Source of the DNA: Chionis minor
Lineage: Eukaryota > Chordata > Aves > Charadriiformes > Chionididae
Assembly: GCA_013398295.1 (NCBI GenBank)
Contig: VZSF01001068.1
Coordinates: forward strand, 159,265-223,264
Direction: 5' to 3'
DNA length: 64,000 nucleotides
Below, piece after piece: positions 12,201-23,700 of the stretch (position 1 is its first letter; every line of letters starts with the position of its first letter). Under the pieces are notes generated by a model, which made no database searches, was not told the origin of the DNA, and saw only the letters and a list, made by a program, of their open reading frames with translations. The position numbers and the translations under genes were made by a program.

Positions 12201-13490
12201 AGGGGGTTTTTATTTCCTATATGACTATGCATTTCAATCTCTTTTCTTCTCCTTTTCCTTTTATGCTAAACCAAACATCTGTCAACATCACCATGCCTGA
12301 AGTATTCTCCCATTAAAAAAGAAAAAGTATACTCCATATCCTATTATTTATTGCCTTCTCATCTTCCCACTCTTGAAATTACAAAGATCCTTGAGATGCA
12401 TATACTGTGTGTTCACACTCAATACCCCTATCAAAGCTTAACTTTGAAAGATCTATATCATATCATTTCCTCACCCTAACTTGTGGAATTCCAAAAGAAA
12501 GCTCACATGTGCAAAGTCCAACAACAGAAAACAACTGATGTACAGAATTTGTGTGGCCTACAGATTGTTTTACTACTCCCTTCTCTTTTAAGAGCTGTTG
12601 GCTTGATGTTGTGTGCCTAAAAGCATCTGAAGTGTATATATTTGCGTTGTAGTATCTTGATTCATCAGTGTGAAATTAAAAAAAGAAACGCACCTGTAGG
12701 TACTGTTTATCTGCTGCTTTGAATTACTTAGCTGTGCACACAGAAAGCTGAAATTCTTTCTTCCCCCAAACCCCAGTTGCCAGTTGCTACCACAGGGCTG
12801 TTGTCTCTCTGCCCTCGTGCTGACAGACAGGCCGTCTCACACGGAGCTGCATACCGTGTATCTGCAGATCTTGTGTGACTGATGTTTTGTTTCCGGCCTC
12901 TCACACCAGCGAGAACTGCGACCTGACAGGCTGATACAGACTTGGTAGCTTTTTATCCCTCCTTTTCCAATACTGCAATTGATTAGATGTCATGCAAAAG
13001 AGCTGGGAACCACAACTGTCAATTTCAACAAAGCTACACACAATTTATATTAACGGCAGACGCATCAGGACCTTTGGAGCCAAATGACTGTGGAGAGGTT
13101 TGCTTGTGCCTCTTGAAGCAAGAAGGACGTAGAAATTGAGGCAGGGGACGCACTTTTAGCTCGCCCACTCAGGCATGAAGGGCAGCTCTCTGCCTTAGAT
13201 GCCCTGTCGCGTTTGGAAGATGGTGAAGGATCTGAAATTATTACGGAATGCCAGAGAAATAACTTCTGGTAGCCCTTAAACTTCAAGCAATTGAATACCC
13301 AACCAAGGACTTTCTGGGCTGTGAAAAAGACAACAGTCAAGTGAACAACAGACACTGCGACCTGCTCCCGCATCCTTGGCAGGTGTCCAGCGGTGCGGGA
13401 CATTTGCATTTAGTAACAAAGCCAGTTGTGCACCATTTTGGCCAAGGAAGTTAGCAGGCAAACAAACAAAAAATGACCAGGCACTATATC
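6291..13490. other. Non-coding intergenic stretch
   Basis: No recognisable exon was found on either strand. The ORF of 150 codons at 8244-8696 has a reading frame on the opposite strand as well and matches nothing I know. A moderately CpG-rich patch lies at about 9890-10160. An octamer-type motif (ATTTGCAT) sits at 10265-10272 in an A+T-rich segment. Phrases such as 'CCAATGACTTCAACGG' near 8242 resemble old amniote interspersed repeats but are too short to assign. Confidence 0.55.
12171..12202. repeat. 16-bp direct duplication
   Basis: Two adjacent 16-base units (12171-12186 and 12187-12202) share TTCCCT-N-ACTAATTAG, differing at one base. A simple local duplication. Confidence 0.9.
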
Positions 13491-13804
13491 ATGAACTTTA
13501 GCTTAGCGACGAGCAGAGTGAGCTCCTCAAACCCGAGGTCAGATTTATCAAGGAGAACCAGGCCCAGGTGGTGGACCACCGTGTGGGCAAACGAAATACA
13601 CTCTCGGCTGCCATTACAGAGAAAGTATGGAAGCACTGGAAGCTGGCTAAACAAATCGAGAACCTGAAACCGGCCACCGAGGCCAGCTACGCTGGCTTTC
13701 CTGTTGGAGTCAGAGGACAATGGTACTCGACCAATCAAGCGTTGCTGGCTGCACTGGCCCCTTGGAAAACAGACAAGACTGGGTTGCCAAGTTTTAGTAG
13801 ATAA
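13491..13804 (+). pseudogene. Possible decayed Myb/SANT-like (NAIF1/Harbinger-type) ORF
   Basis: An open frame of about 100 codons runs from 13502 to the stop TAA at 13802-13804. It has an amphipathic, charged composition unlike the surrounding random ORFs: L-S-D-E-Q-S-E-L-L at its start, V-V-D-H-R-V-G-K-R near codons 23-31 and A-A-I-T-E-K-V-W just after. Just upstream, ATG at 13491 reads M-N-F-S in another frame, so about one base appears lost near 13500. An M-N-F-S start followed by an acidic helix and a K-R-rich helix is the pattern of NAIF1-like Myb/SANT DNA-binding proteins, which are related to Harbinger transposon accessory proteins. The expected third helix (V-N-A-V...K-K-W) is not clearly kept. 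The assignment is an inference; it could be chance coding-like sequence or an unknown retrocopy. Confidence 0.35.
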
Positions 13805-16800
13805 GTCCCACTCTTCTCTGTCAACATCCTGAATATCTTCTCAAGCATAGGACAGACAGGTGGCCAAAGCTCCATCGTGGCCAAAGACTAGCTCATAGGC
13901 ATCTCACATTTCATGATGTCACCAGGAGACCTGGAGTGGTTTGGGCAGGACACCCAAAAGAGGCTCTGTATTGAGGGGTTTAGCAAGTCATTTACAAAGG
14001 AAGCTTTGTTGGTCTCCTATTTTGTTGTTCCTGAGAAATGTCTCCCTGTAAATGGATTACTCAAATCCCAATCCCAGTCAGGGCCTTTTGAGTATTTCTG
14101 TAATTAATGAAGAAACTCTAGAGAAAAGACTAGGTCATTCACGTGTCATGCCTCCATCAGATCACAGCTTTACTACACTTCTCTGTATGTTATCAAGTAA
14201 TTTAGCCGAGTTTCAACCACGAGATATTGGCTTACATGTTTCTCTGTTATCCCTCTGTCCAACCTACTTTCATAATTCCATTTTTTACATTACAAAATTG
14301 CTCCTTATTTGACAGTTTTCCACAACACAAAATAATCTGTATAGGCAAAAGGTAATAACAGTACCGCTAAGGCGGTTGGAATTAAGTTGCCTTTGTTACA
14401 GTGGCCCAACAGAAACTAGGGCAACGCAATTGCATTCGGTGCCCTGTTCAGTGCCCCTGCAACAATCCCCTGTTGCAGAAACTACCACATGGAAATTCTT
14501 TAAAACTACCACTTAGGCTTCTTTCTAGACCAGTTTAAATATTTATATAGATTTATAAACATATATATAATTTTTTGTGTATTTATATAAACATAACTTA
14601 AAATAAATAACCCAAAATTCACCATTCATATCAGTTATAATAACATATAACATGTTAGTAATAACATAACATGTTAGTATGGACTATTAAAATAAGAATT
14701 ATATGTCCAATGTAAGACACTTACTGAAAAAGTCAAATTCTGTTATCTAAAACATACATAACACCTTATTGCAATCAGCTGTACCAGGTCAGACAAACAA
14801 AACATAATTTGGCAGGCAGCCTCTAATTTCAAACAGTTCGTAGAAGTGATACTATTTTTCGATATCTGTTTATAAATGTTCTAGAACTATTTCTAAATTT
14901 TATTTCACCACTTCTTAAATAGTGTTTAGACCCTATTATATTAGAAGCCCTAAATACCCTATTAGTAAGTTGGGTCAATTGCATAGAATTACATTTTACT
15001 CTTAGTCACAACCTTACAATGGAATAATGCCATTATTCATCTCTATGTTTAAAAAAAAAAATCCGTCTAGTTCTCATTCACACATTTACAGCGTATCTGG
15101 TTTATAACAATCTTCTGAGATCTAGTATTACAAAATGTCAACAGTCCTTTGTGTCTCACAAATATTCTCTCAACACCTCCATATTTGCTGCATACTTTGA
15201 ACAGTTCTAAGCCAACTGCTAATGGCTAACTAATGATGAATTCATAATCATTTGCTACTCACCAGAATAATTTTTTTTAATATAAAAACTTCTCCAAGAT
15301 TTAGATGGCCGTGCAAGCTATTTTACCCCAGCTGGCTGAGAAGTACATTTTTGTGGTTTTGCAAGCTGATTCCTTTTTGTGAAAGTTTTCAAGAAAACAA
15401 GCAAAATGAGATCCCAGACATCTGAATCACCAGACATTCAAAAAAAATTATACATATGTTTAAGTAGTTGACTTCCTGAAGCAAAAACATGAAACGCCAA
15501 TGGCCACTTTCTGCATGCCGTTGGGAGCACTCCGTTCCTGTGCCCATCTAGCTGGTCGCAACAGGCAAAGAATTTATTTCAGAGTCTAGTCCTCCATTTG
15601 AGCACAACTGGAAGGCAGTTTTTGAAGCAGAATGGCAATTTAAAACCCAAACACATCTTCTCCTTCATCTCTGGACTAGGGACGCTGACCTTAGAAATAT
15701 CTGAAATTCTTCCACCGCCTGTAAACAAAAATGGACTGCAGGCTGTCACGATCATATGTCACTCTTACCAAACATTCTTACTCGTTGGCTACTTTTTGGA
15801 AAGGTTATTTGCTGTCAATCAAGTGACAAGTTCTGCTTATAATAATGGTGATGACATCAGACCTGTAGAAGAGAAGATTAGTATGGGGAGTCTAAATATA
15901 TAAACTAGAAGGTCATGGGACACGTCCAACGTCAATTGAAGTCAATGGCCTCCATTCACTTCGATCAAACCTGGACCGATCCACGCAGGAGATACATGTA
16001 TATTTATTTCCCCTATAGCCAGTAGCATTGGCTTGCAGCCTAGGATTTTTTAAGGTGATCTGGATCTTTGGTTTGTCTGACAAGAAAAGGTGATTGTCCC
16101 TATTTTTATTTTTAGGTGGCCATATATAGCCAGTCACGTTCACTCTTTCCGAAGTGGGACTTGCCTGCGGTGGTAACGGGCAAGAGTTTTTCCAAACGGC
16201 AGGCTGGGGGCTCTAACCACGCGTTTCTTCTGCCATTTGGTCGTGTTTACAAAGAGCCGGGCAAGAGGCCAATTCTCATTTGAAGCCTCAGGTTGGACGC
16301 AATGGTCGGTCAATGTACTGAGGGGTACAAAGCATAGGTCAGCAGCTTTCCTGTCAGGCAGCAAATATCTAAATTTCACTCGTCTGAAATAGGATTTTAG
16401 TTGTCCAGGGCTGCAGGACAAAAGGACTGTTCTCACCCTGACAGCTGGAATGGATGATTTGTGAAATGTATTTTTAGAAGTCTTATTTGCCTACGTGTAT
16501 GCCTGCATCGTCAAACATTCAGACAGCAAGAGCGAGTCGGGCTGAGCCGCCAGGGCTGTGACATACTGTACAAACTGTATAACGGAACTAGATCTAAACC
16601 TGCGTTTTCGTTACCTCTCACCCTCCAACTGGAAATAGAGTCCAAATATTAATGCAACACTACTCCTGTTCTTCCTGTACTTAAACATACCATCACTGCA
16701 GCATTCACAAGTAATTAGTAACCACAAAGGGGAAATCACTGCTGATACAATAGGACATTAGCGATCAGGTCTGTTTTCCAAAATCACCTCGCTTTTCCCC

Positions 16801-19789
16801 ACATTTCCTTTTCCTAAACATATCTCTATCTGATTAACAGAAACAACAACCTCTTGTAAATTAGCTTTTTCCGTTAACAAGACAACCCACTCCTGAGGGA
16901 TTTTATTAGTAACATTCATCCTCCTAATCTTATCCCACACCTTGCTGATACGCATATCCTTATTAACATTTGCACATGGCTATTGTGCCAGTGCTGCTTT
17001 TTTTCCTGAGCTAATGATTTCTTCCTCCTGCAGCCCATGACATCAAGTTGCACTCATAATACATTTCAAAGCCGGTTTCCTCCCTCTCTAAACAACATTG
17101 TTACAGCTTTTGTTTAAACAGTGCACCCGTTTCCTTCCCTTCCCATTCAACGGAGGTCTTGGGAAGCGCTTTTCACAGGCAGGTAACATCCACAGGAAAA
17201 CCATAAATATAACCAAATACATCTATTCTGTGCTGATTTACATATGGCTTTACTAAATGGTAAATCATGCCACCATCTTTCAAAATATTTAGAATTCACA
17301 AAATAAAAAAATAGAATGTTCAGTATAAATATAGCATTGTAAGCATTCAGGAAAATAATTTTAATGTTCAATGCCACAACAGATCTCTACAGTACATATT
17401 TTCTAGTCCTCAAGAGTTTCCTCTTTATTCTGCATTGGTTATTATGCATTTGTGCAGAATTGAATGTTTTCATACTCTGTTCGTATTAAGAAGTGTGAAT
17501 TTCCTATTTATTTCTCAGTCTGTCTTGAATTCCTACCATCTGGCTAAGGCAAATTAGCTTTAGGGCCTGGGATTATTACCGGTCTTCTGTGCCTTTGCGC
17601 TCTTCACCTATAAACTTAAACTATAATAAATTTCAAATGAAATGCTGATCTTTAGAGAGTTACGTGCTAAAAGTTATTATACAGCACTGTAAAAAAATGA
17701 TAATAATACGTAAATAAATCCAGCAAATCAAAATAAAAAATATGCTTATTGTGTGTAACTCCACTGTTGGTGTTGTCAGAGCCAAATTCTGCACAGGTCC
17801 ACTGAATACAATTAAAACACCAGGATAACAAAACGCGGAGCAGATTTGGACATCTCCTGACAGTGTGAAAGAACGCGGTCGTGCATTGTGCCGAACTGTA
17901 AGACTAGGTCTGTAGAGCAGAATTCTGCCTGTGAATACAGCATGCTTTAGTCAGCACGGCTCGGGCAGTTTGGGGATCTATCGGTGAAGCTGCGTGTTGT
18001 AAAACACACAGCACTGCTAGAAAAAGTTGTGGTGGACGGCCACCAGCTCGTGCAGCAGAACTCTCCAGCTGTTCGTCGGGGCAGGAGATTGTTGCGATCC
18101 TGTAAGGCCCGTATCACGCTCTCCCTCGGACCAAGAACTGCAAGGTCCGTGGCCCGGAGAGCAGAACGGTTTGCAGGTGGGAAAGGTCAACAGCTCAGCG
18201 GGGGTTCCAGGCTTCTGTTTCGGACGGGCTGGGCTGGACATGCAACACGACTCAAGTGTGAGCGGCAACGTTTGCCTTCGTAACTCCTGATGGTTTGCGT
18301 CTCCCTCCAACAGTCCTCGGCGCTGTTCCACACTGGCTACGTGGCACAACCTCAGCGCAAGAGCAACACTTGAACTCCTGGAGAGCTGCCTGCGGCCAGA
18401 AAGCTCCAGAGTGGCCAGCCTGCTTCCCAAGGAGAGGAAATCTATGTACCCCTAAAAGTACATGTCTGTACACATGTGTTAATCTCTCTCTCTTCACTCT
18501 TTAAAAAAACCCAAACAACACAAAAACCAAAAAATAGGAGATATTTTGTGAGGTTCTTTTTGGATTACTTTTAAGGTGTAGCCTCGATATCTGGCCTGGG
18601 AAGACGGAAAATCCATCCCAGTGTTTTAACTATCCCATCCTCTTCAGCTCCTTCCAACTTCTATGCTCAGTTTGTCCACTTCCTACTGATACTTCCTTCC
18701 AATCAAAAACTCATTGAAACCCCATCAGAGTCTTTTTTATCTTTTTTAAATCAACGTTTCATCTACCATTTAGTAAAAAGCAGGAAGAAAAAAAAAAAAA
18801 AGGTACCTTCTTCAGCCCTTTAGTGCACTCTTCCAGTACAAAGAATACTCCCACATATAATATAATACCCTCCCTCCCGAAGGAGCCAACAATATGACAG
18901 CCTTCTGTTCCCTTGCGTGCTTTCCAAGTATTTCCCAGGTATTTCTTAATTTGAGGACTAAATTTATGAAGAAGAGACATGCTTAGTAGACATGCGAGAA
19001 TCAGGAAAGTTCGGAGGGAAGGCGCTGATGAGAAGCCCAGTCTGCCAGCAACCATCTGTTACGGAGAAGGAAACAAAGCCGCAGATTGCTCCTAGGCAGC
19101 TCCCCACAGACGCTACTCGAGGACGATTTCTAGCTTGTGGCCAGAAGGTGTCCAATAAATTGACAATTTCACTTCTTCCCACAGAGTCTTCTGATTAGCA
19201 GCACTGGAACGACTGGAAATTACTGCTATTTTCACTTTATTAGTATCATATCCAAGTGTGTGGGTTTGGGTTCTTTCTGGGGAGGAATTAGAGCCAGATG
19301 ATTGGATGCTTAGCCCTGTAGACAAACTTTTTGCTTATATATATTCCAACAGTTCTAACTACTCTCCTACTATTACACGTTACCTTATTTTCTAACTTCT
19401 ACTAGACGTCTCTGTACATTATTACATGCCTGTTCCATTTGAAATGTAAGGTTCTAAATATGCTTTGGAAATAAAAAAACCCAACCAACTTTCTAGTAAG
19501 AGAGACAGGATTAACGGAAGACTATTTCTACAGAAATAGGGTTTGAAAATCCACCGTATTGCACAGCTAACTTTTCTGTATAAAATCTGCATTAAGCCTG
19601 AGAAATAATAACAAACCAGTTGAAACTCGCCCAACAAAGCCATGGCGGACCGGGCCTGTTTGTGAACAACTCCTAAAGCTGGCAGCACCCTGGCAACTAT
19701 GTCCAGTTGGAGCTAATATTTGCGCATTTTACCTAATTCCCAAACAACTCCATCGAAGGCCGGCGCTAAATTCTGCGGTTTCTCCAGCT
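13805..19789. other. Non-coding stretch upstream of the GARRE1 CpG island
   Basis: No supported gene. An A+T-rich zone spans about 14,500-15,300 and contains the duplicated phrase AACATGTTAGTA at about 14,650-14,680. A somewhat CpG-rich segment at about 17,980-18,430 has ORFs on both strands, none recognised. Phrases at 17,781-17,795 (GAGCCAAATTCTGCAC) and 17,918-17,930 (AGAGCAGAATTCTGCC) resemble the ends of an old amniote inverted-repeat element, but the pair is too decayed to call. A poly(A) run lies at 18,787-18,801. Confidence 0.55.
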
Positions 19790-20790
19790 GGCGCTTTCGG
19801 GCAGCAGAGGAACACCGGGCTTTGCAGGTGCCACCGGCCACCTCCATCACCAATGGCGCCACCGGGGACGGACACCGCGCCTGACCGCAGCACGCCAGAA
19901 CGGGCAAAATCAGTATCGGGCACAAATATTCGTAGCAAACATCCCCCGGTTAATTTTCACCCCTTCTCTCCTGCCTGCCCCTCCCTCGCCCTCCTTCCCC
20001 CGCACCCCGCGGCTCGGCCCTCTCACCCCCTCACCGGGACGGCCCCGCCGCCCCCCGGCGACCCGCGGTGCCGCCGCCGCCGCCCGCCCCTCAGCCCCCG
20101 CCGCCNNNNNNNNNNNNNNNNNNNNNNNNNNNNNNNNNNNNNNNNNNNNNNNNNNNNNNNNNNNNNNNNNNNNNNNNNNNNNNNNNNNNNNNNNNNNNNN
20201 NNNNNNNNNNNNNNNNNNNNNNNNNNNNNNNNNNNNNNNNNNNNNNNNNNNNNNNNNNNNNNNNNNNNNNNNNNNNNNNNNNNNNNNNNNNNNNNNNNNN
20301 NNNNNNNNNNNNNNNNNNNNNNNNNNNNNNNNNNNNNNNNNNNNNNNNNNNNNNNNNNNNNNNNNNNNNNNNNNNNNNNNNNNNNNNNNNNNNNNNNNNN
20401 NNNNNNNNNNNNNNNNNNNNNNNNNNNNNNNNNCCTCGCCTCAGGGGCGGCGCGACGCTGCCCCCGGCCCGGCCGGCGGTCGAGGCGGCCCCGCTTGGCC
20501 CTGCGGGCCTCCCCCCTTCCCCGCGGGGCGGGCTGTAACACGGGGCTCCCCGGAGCGCACCCCCTCGGGGAGCCGGCGGTGGGTTTTCCTCATGGCTCCC
20601 CCGGCCACCTTCTCCCTCCCCGGGCCCGGCGGCCTGCGGGAAGGGCGGGCTGTCTCCCGCCGCGGCGGGCCCAGCCGGGCAGGGGTTTTTCACCTGGCGC
20701 TGCCTGAAAGGGCCGTTTTGTGTGTTACCGAGCCCTACGCGCCACCGGGTAAGCTGCAAGCGGGAGAGGGTAACTCTCATTTTGGGCTGT
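19790..20790 (+). promoter_or_regulatory. GARRE1: CpG island, probable GARRE1 promoter and first non-coding exon
   Basis: Sequence on both sides of the assembly gap is extremely G+C- and CpG-rich, with a CCAAT box at 19,850-19,854 followed by GGCGCC, and GC boxes such as GGGGCGGG near 20,524. Composition returns to normal by about 20,790. It is the nearest strong CpG island upstream of the first coding exon and in the right orientation. A good splice donor (CCGG|GTAAGC, GT at 20,749-20,750) could end a 5' UTR exon, though the real donor might lie in the gap. The long ORFs crossing this block run through Ns or G+C-rich DNA and are not genes. Confidence 0.65.
20106..20433. other. Assembly gap (328 Ns)
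   Basis: A run of N replaces sequence in the core of the CpG island. The flanks are C-rich and G-rich respectively, typical of extreme G+C that short-read assemblies lose. The transcription start and part of exon 1 are probably hidden here. Confidence 0.99.
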
Positions 20791-23700
20791 AGCTTCGAAG
20801 TTTACTGACACGCCTTGGCTTCTCCCTGCTTGAGGGGTTTTATCGTTTGGGTGGAGAGGAAATGGTGCGGGTATGTGTTTGTCAGGTGGACGTCGGCTTA
20901 GAAATTTGAAAGAAGTCAAAAGACCTTGTTTGTTTGCTTTACGTGAGATTACAAGCCTAGCTACAGGTAGAAATGTGCTATTGTTATTACCATTATTGGT
21001 TTTATGGAGGAACAGATGTCAGGGTGTCTTGAAGAGCGCCGTACGTCAGTCGTGTGAGGCCGCAATAAACGGCTTGGCTTTTCCCAGTCAGGCAGCCTGT
21101 GACTCCAGCGGCACACGCAGCCGGCAGTAGGTTGGGACTCGGTTCCCAAAATGGCACCGCGTCTTGCGACCGCCAGCGTGCCTGCTGGATAGCCCCAAAT
21201 CTGGAGGTTGGGGAGAAGGTCGCTGCGCATTTTCAGGCAGCTGTTGCTTCATGTGTCTGTTTTCTCAGCCTGGTGCCGTCTCGCGAAGGGGCAGTGGTGC
21301 TCTTGAGGAACGGATGTTTTCTGTGGGCGACAGGCGGCTGGAGCTTCTGTGGTACGGCTCCCCTTCCCTCACCTCTCTGAGGTATGCGGTCTGCGTCCTG
21401 TCGCTCCCAGCCACACGAGGGTTTTGGTATGCAGCATTGTTGGCTGATCTTGGTATGTGCGCAGGTGCTGTTTGTGTATCATGGGTATCGACAGGATTTT
21501 GCATTTGGCTGGAGTCTTCTACTGGGTGACGTTTCGACAGAAGATAAGATGGACCAGATGGACCTTTCTATAAAGAATTGCTATTTTTCTAAGTTCAAGA
21601 CTTGCACAAGGTTTTATTTTCTTCCTTTATTTTCTGTTCTGTACTCTCTCTTCTAGAAGGAAGGAATTCCTAAGTATTTAAGCTATGGTTATGAAGAAGG
21701 TGTGTTTCAGGCCAACATGCGCGTTTCTGGTGCTTTGTGGAACCTTTGGGGTGTGAGGAACTGGGCTGGAAGCAGCGCGGAGCCGCTGCTTCCCATGCGC
21801 CTTGTGCTGCTGCTTCCAAGGTCAGCATAAGGCATAAATCCTTCCACTGGTGTTTTTCATTCTGAATCGGGAGCTGCTCAGGGCTGTTAGGAAGCTAGAA
21901 ATAATGCATACAGGGAATATTTTTCTAGTCAAAGTCTCTTCCAAGACACTAAAATTTGATTAACAGGTAAATAATTCTTCATACAAAGTAATATGAAAAT
22001 ATCCGCGACAGATGCTTAAAAGAGAAGTCTAGGTTTCTTCCACTGCTTAGGTATCAACTTGTATTTGATCAATTCAGTCTTTTTCCACTTGAATCTTATT
22101 TTTCTGTGGTTTTTTTTTCTTGCTGTTTTCAACCTGAGAGCTTTTTATCCCCACTTCTTCCCACTATTTATTACTTTTCAACACACCCTCTTCCTCAGCA
22201 TACAAATGGCGGCCCCTTTTTCTTTGCAGCAAAAACCCTGTATTTTTGCTGTCCGATAAGGTATAAGTAAGCTTCCCTTTATACTCTGAATTGACTAATT
22301 TTAAGTCCTGCCACTTGCCTCTCGCAACTCAAAACAGGCTTGTGTTAAGAGAAATTGTGCTGCTGCTTTTGTTTATATAGTAGTACTGTAATAGGAAAAG
22401 ACTTGTTCTTGGTACAATGAATGCTGGTGCACCAGAAATCCTGCTAATGATAGTGATTAATGGGTGCTGCTCAAAATAGGCATCACTGGTGATATGACTA
22501 ATTGTGCTGTATGAAAAGAGCTCCTTTATTCGCAGTAATCTCAAGGTGTTTCTACAGTTTTAGAGAAATGCCTGATCTGTGCAGACAGATAAATGCACAG
22601 TGTAACATGGAACTCGCACTGAAGTGTGGCAATTCTTTAAGAGCTTGCTGCTGCGCTGCAAAACCACTTGGGGCTGAAAATGAGGAATATCTTCTTGTGG
22701 TTACTGTAGGTAGATAGAATATTATTACTGGAATTGGATGTTAGCCAGAGCAACACCCTACATGTTGCAAACAATGCCGGGGTATTGTTAGTAGCTATAG
22801 AAGGGGTTTTATATCACACATGAAAGATGACATTTCCAGCAGCATGGGTAACCTCATCACAAAACGTCGTGCTGGGGCTGGCTCAGAGGGCAACTGGCTC
22901 TGCTAGGCTCGACAAAATCTACGTTATAATCGCACCGGTCCTCCTAGAGCTTGGTGATATGTCTGGATTAGTGTTTCTTAACCTTCGTTGGCCTTTGGGT
23001 AACAACAATTTATTAGTAACGTGCCGCAGGCAATCTTGTGCTCTCCAGGCAGTGTCGTATTCTGGGTTCTGTTTAGGTTTTGTATGTATTGTGGCTGACA
23101 GCAACGCTGGAGGCTTGTATGGGGACTGCAGATCTAAACCGTAGAAGGTACTGGTTCTCGATATCTGCAAAAAGCTAAAGTTCCACCTGGTAGGATGAAA
23201 AAATATTTTGAAAGTTAAGTCGAATTTGTTAAAGACGGGTTCCAAACTCACTGAGAAGAAGTGAGTAGTAGTTGTGATTTGTTGTGCCTCTGGCTTTGCG
23301 TGCATTTCTTCTCTTCTGCTGTTTGGGTACCTCAGGATGATTTTATGGCAGGAGGGGTTTAGGCGTTCATCTCTGCGGCCCCCAAAGAAACTGGTAGGGT
23401 GTGTGTGGGGGGAGCAGGAGGCACTCATTTCACAAATACTGCTTTGCAGGTTAATTGCTGACATGGTCTGATATGATCTTAGTGTTCTGGTATTCTGTGA
23501 GTAAACCATTTGGGTCCAGTCCTTGAACGTTGCCAGAACAGTAATTAAAAAAAAAGAAAAAAAAAATTTCTATGAAACTTCAAAAAGATGATGTTGGTGT
23601 TAATGAGGTGCACTTCATTTTGAAGCCCTCTAATGTGGCAAGACAAATTGTTTTGAGAACTGTGATCCTGAAATATGAATCTTGTCTTACTCTGCTGTAG

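Noticed and set aside
17781..17930. Possible old amniote inverted-repeat element (GAGCCAAATTCTGC ... GCAGAATTCTGCC)
   Set aside because: The end phrases are suggestive but the interior does not align and the spacing is irregular.
19853..20780. Long ORFs of up to 284 codons across the CpG island on both strands
   Set aside because: They run through 328 Ns and through G+C-rich DNA that lacks stops in any frame. No protein similarity.
22919..23509. A 196-codon minus-strand ORF in intron 1
   Set aside because: No domain recognised. The plus-strand phrase GTGTTTCTTAACCTTCGTTGG near 22,971 recalls a hAT/Charlie terminus, but I found no matching opposite end, so neither gene nor transposon is supported.
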